Assembly: GCF_003248355.1 (NCBI RefSeq)
Contig: NZ_QKWY01000002.1
Coordinates: forward strand, 1,612,001-1,676,000
DNA length: 64,000 nucleotides
Reading direction: 5' to 3'
Source: Streptomyces sp. AC1-42W
GTDB taxonomy: Bacteria; Actinomycetota; Actinomycetes; Streptomycetales; Streptomycetaceae
Shown: positions 61,666 to 64,000 of the stretch, piece after piece
Layout of the letters: the number at the start of each line of letters is the position of its first letter
Position numbering within the stretch: the first letter of the stretch is position 1
The notes under the pieces: model-generated
The model's database searches: none
Seen by the model: only the letters and a program-made list of their open reading frames with translations
Told to the model about the DNA's origin: nothing
Made by a program: the position numbers and the translations under genes

Positions 61666-61824
61666 GTGCACGGACTACGGAAGATCCGCACGGACCAGGC
61701 GTGGTTCTGGACGGAGCGGTGGCAGGCGGGTGAGCGCGAGGCGAGCGAGGACATCGCCGCCGGGCGCACCACCCGGCATGCGGACGTGGACGCGATGTTC
61801 GCGCACCTCGCCGAGGAGAACTGA
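61666..61824 (+). CDS. Small antitoxin-like protein
   Basis: 52 residues, GTG start. The sequence WFWTERWQAGEREASEDIAAGRTTRHADVDAMFAHL resembles the C-terminal toxin-binding tails of antitoxins that pair with RelE/ParE toxins. It ends 21 bases before a RelE-like frame. The DNA-binding part of such an antitoxin is missing or reduced, so it may be a shortened gene. Confidence 0.6.
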   Translation: MHGLRKIRTDQAWFWTERWQAGEREASEDIAAGRTTRHADVDAMFAHLAEEN

Positions 61825-61845
61825 CCCCGGCCCCTGGGAGGCCCA

Positions 61846-62067
61846 TTGCCGACTTTCGAGACGACCGCTCGCTTCGACCGCGACTTCAAGAAGCTCCTCC
61901 CCGAGGAGCGGGCGCGGTTCCAGGACTGCGTCCGGAAGAAGTTCGTGCCGGACGCGGCCGGCGGGCGTGCCACCTGGCAGTACGCGGACGAGGTCCGCGC
62001 GGGTGAGCCGCATATCGTCTGGCGCCGGGTCGGGGGGCACGAGATCTTCGATCCCGGTCCCGCTTGA
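61846..62067 (+). CDS. RelE/ParE-like toxin, internally shortened
   Basis: 73 residues, TTG start with GGGAGG ahead. FDRDFKKLLPEERARFQDCVRKKFV and RATWQYADEVRAGEPHIVWRRVGGHEIFD match the two ends of Streptomyces RelE-like toxins. However, about 25 residues expected between them (the second helix and central strands) are absent. It is probably inactive although the frame is open. Cognate antitoxin is likely the gene at 61666. Confidence 0.65.
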   Translation: MPTFETTARFDRDFKKLLPEERARFQDCVRKKFVPDAAGGRATWQYADEVRAGEPHIVWRRVGGHEIFDPGPA

Positions 62068-62102
62068 GGGGCGGAGGGCCGCACGTCGTGACGTGCGGCC
62101 CT

Positions 62103-62209
62103 CGACGCCTTCCGGCGGCACGGAGTCCGACGCCGCCGCTGTGCTGGTCGCGGAACTTGCCGCCAACGCCGGTGCGCACGGCCGCGTCCCCCGACAGGCC
62201 CTAGGCTGA
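62103..62209 (+). pseudogene. Fragment of a HATPase regulator gene
   Basis: About 107 bases recall the 61330-61430 part of the neighbouring HATPase gene. They encode SDAAAVLVAELAANAGAHGRVPR in one frame and then hit a TGA. The rest of the gene is missing on both sides. It marks recombination within this block. Confidence 0.7.
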
Positions 62210-62258
62210 GCCGCGTACGGCATCGGGCTACGGAGGGCTACGGAGGGCGACGAGGGGC

Positions 62259-62677
62259 ATGGCAGAGGCCGAGGACCACGGGGGCGGCAGGAGCGCCGCC
62301 GAGAGCCGCCCGTACGCCACGGCGGAGGACGTCGACCAGCCGGACTCGCTGTTCCTGCCCGCGAGTTCCGGGCGGCCATGCGGTGCGCGCGGGAACTGTT
62401 CGGTGAACATGCCTTCCGCAAGTGGCGCGGCGAGGCACGCAGCGCACCCGTGATCAACAAGGCGCTGTTCGAGACAGTTTCCGTCACTCTCGCCCTTCTC
62501 GACGATCAGGGGCGGGCGCGGCTGGTAGCTTCGCGGGCGAGGGTTCTCGACAGGTTCTTCGCGCTGATGAAGAACTGGGACTTCGAGCGGGCGATCTCCG
62601 TCGGTACGACCAACCCCGAGAAGATCCGCACCCGATTCCTGCACATGGGACCAGTGTTCCGAGGGGGGGGCCGAACA
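62259..62677 (+). pseudogene. C-terminal remnant of a DUF262-type protein
   Basis: A frame beginning at 62259 (DVDQPDSLFLP) shifts near 62362 into EFRAAMRCARELFGEHAFRKWRG and PVINKALFETVSVTLALL. These resemble the C-terminus of DUF262 (GmrS/ParB-like nuclease) proteins used in anti-phage restriction. Everything upstream is absent and the frame is broken. Confidence 0.55.
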
Positions 62678-63240
62678 GTGATCGACCGACTGACGCTGCA
62701 CAACTACAAGGCGTTCCGGCACGCGGAGATCCCCCTGGGCCCGCTGACCCTCCTCACCGGGCTCAACTCCTCCGGCAAGAGCAGCGTCCTGCAATCCCTC
62801 GCGCTGCTCAGGCAGTCGCACGAGGCGGGCGACCTCGAAGCCGGCTCGTTCATGTCCGCCGCGCAGGAGGCGGGCCTCCGTACGAGCGTCGGCAACCAGG
62901 GCTTCCTGCTCAACGGTGAGCTCGTGAGCCTCGGCACCGGCGAGGACGTCCTCCACGAGGACTTCACGGAGGACGAGCCCAGGATCGGCCTCGCCGTCGA
63001 CGAAGGGCCGTACCACTACGGGTGGACCGCCGAATACGAGGGTGAGCAGAACCTGCTGCCCCTGCTGGACGTGGAGCTGCCGCGCGACGCGGAGGGGGCC
63101 GCCACACCCACCGGCCCGGAGGCCGTCACACCCGCGTTCCTGACCGCGCCCTTCCAGTACCTCCACGCCGACCGCATCTCGCCCGCCGAGTTCTACCCGC
63201 GCGACCACCACGCGGCCATCGGGCGCGGGTTCCTCGGCGT
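62678..63240 (+). pseudogene. Truncated AAA ATPase (OLD/RecF-like)
   Basis: GTG start with a G-rich ribosome site. It has the RecF/AAA_15-type opening IDRLTLHNYKAFRHAEIPLG, Walker A LNSSGKSSVLQSLALL near residue 32, and further family sequence to QYLHADRISPAEFYPRDHHAAIG. Homology stops near 63230 and the frame runs into unrelated sequence to 63442. The signature and Walker B half is missing. Such ATPases often pair with nucleases in defence systems. Confidence 0.75.
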
Positions 63241-63408
63241 GCGTGGCGCCGGAAGCTGTGCTGGTTCCCCGACACCGACGGCGAGAGCCGCCTCTTCGAC
63301 TGGCACTGCGACTTCCTGCCGACGCCCGGCCGGATGCACTTCCGGCTGCTCCACGAGGAGCGCACCCTGCGCATCGCGTACGTCGGGCGGAAACTCGGCA
63401 TCAAGTGA
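63241..63408 (+). pseudogene. Orphan C-terminal fragment
   Basis: In another frame the sequence reads RKLCWFPDTDGESRLFDWHCDFLPTPG and ends HEERTLRIAYVGRKLGIK before TGA at 63406-63408. It looks like the C-terminus of a small defence-associated protein joined by deletion to the ATPase remnant. Identity unknown. Confidence 0.55.
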
Positions 63409-63496
63409 TCCGCCCCGGATCCCGCCCGCGTGCCCCGGATAACGTAGCCCCTGACGGCCGGTTGTCGGCCCGACCCGCCCCAAGGAGGAACCGCGC

Positions 63497-64000
63497 GTGC
63501 GTCCCACCCTCGCCGCCGAACAGGTACGGGCCAGCCTGAGCCAGTACCTCGCGACGACGTACGCGCTGGCCGACGAGTCCACCCGGCGCGCCCTGGAGGG
63601 CTTCCTCGGCGACCCGGACGACGGCATCTTCCGCGGCCCCTACCTCCGCGTCCGCACGCCGTTCCGGACGGCCGACGGCGACGACTGGCAGCGGCACCTG
63701 ACCTGGCACCCCGACCTCACGCCGTACCGCCACCAGGAACGGGCCTGGGAACGGCTGTCCACCCTCCACGGACCCGCGCGGCCCACCCTCGTCACCACCG
63801 GGACCGGATCGGGCAAGACCGAATCGTTCCTCGTCCCGATCCTCGACCACTGCCTGCGCGAGCGCGAGGCCGGCCGCGAGGGCGTCAAGGCGATCCTGCT
63901 CTACCCCATGAACGCCCTCGCCACCGACCAGGCCCACCGGATCGGCAAACGCCTCGACGACCCGAAGGACACCCGGCTGCGCGACGCCGGGGTACACGCC
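63497..64000 (+). CDS. Large DEAD/DEAH-box helicase, N-terminus only
   Basis: 168 residues visible, GTG start with AAGGAGG ahead; continues past the right edge. LTPYRHQERAWERLS, Walker A TTGTGSGKTESFLVPILDHCL near residue 100 and ILLYPMNALATDQAHRIGKRL (motif Ia) identify an Lhr/YprA-like superfamily 2 helicase. Relatives with a DUF1998 C-terminus occur in several defence systems (DISARM-, Druantia- and BREX-like loci). Which system applies depends on the sequence beyond the window. Confidence 0.85.
   Translation, partial: MRPTLAAEQVRASLSQYLATTYALADESTRRALEGFLGDPDDGIFRGPYLRVRTPFRTADGDDWQRHLTWHPDLTPYRHQERAWERLSTLHGPARPTLVTTGTGSGKTESFLVPILDHCLREREAGREGVKAILLYPMNALATDQAHRIGKRLDDPKDTRLRDAGVHA

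Noticed and set aside
1..64000. CRISPR array
   Set aside because: No regularly spaced short repeats were seen anywhere in the window.

Overview
The window is a high-GC actinobacterial chromosome segment that looks like Streptomyces. The evidence is the strong G/C bias at third codon positions, the GTG and TTG starts, and the families present: a Cvn-type conservon (sensor kinase, roadblock, DUF742, GTPase), Scr1-type XRE/DUF397 pairs, an SCO0607-type lipoprotein, and a Ku/polymerase end-joining pair. A core-like backbone is interrupted by several acquired blocks.

Layout. 1-7067: a two-component system, a spermidine-synthase-like protein, an operon of ECF sigma factor, zinc-finger anti-sigma protein and ABC transporter, and a DUF4259 protein. 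7118-8715: an IS200/IS605 element with intact tnpB and ruined tnpA. 8936-13629: a minus-strand lasso-peptide operon (two small proteins, a 44-residue precursor, asparagine-synthetase-like cyclase, leader peptidase with an RRE-like N-terminus, GNAT acetyltransferase, two hypotheticals). 13755-14782: a divergent XRE/DUF397 pair. 15053-16075: the 3' half of lon, so the island sits beside a broken housekeeping gene. 16188-29290: secreted deacetylase, GH25 lysozyme, MarR, PP2C-like protein, cvnABCD with a StyA-like monooxygenase, NlpC/P60 hydrolase and a PQQ-repeat pseudokinase. 29344-29553: a MITE. 29550-34373: TetR regulator, AurF-like and ferritin-like diiron proteins, a lipoprotein and an amidase.

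34385-34757 is a patchwork of duplicated gene ends. It is followed by a second acquired block (34828-40138): LacI regulator, ribokinase, LLM-type monooxygenase, flavin reductase, riboflavin kinase and PnuC-type transporter. This gene set matches the known riboflavin catabolic (rca) pathway plus a RibM-type importer. The backbone resumes with a PBP/FtsW pair, a zinc-ribbon protein, a HEAT-repeat protein, LigD polymerase, Ku and a Ser/Thr kinase.

49145-64000 looks like a defence island: a SNF2-type helicase and a 1,841-residue Eco57I-like DNA methyltransferase (DISARM class 1 DrmD/DrmMI-like), an XRE/DUF397 pair, an EcsC-like protein, a winged-helix regulator, a HATPase anti-sigma-like protein, a decayed RelE-type toxin pair, DUF262 and AAA-ATPase remnants, and the start of a second large helicase cut by the window edge.

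The two strongest items are the lasso cluster, whose acetyltransferase and single core lysine at position 10 suggest an albusnodin-like acetylated lasso peptide with an apparently new sequence, and the complete riboflavin import and catabolism operon flanked by duplication scars. All function calls rest on motif reading without database searches.
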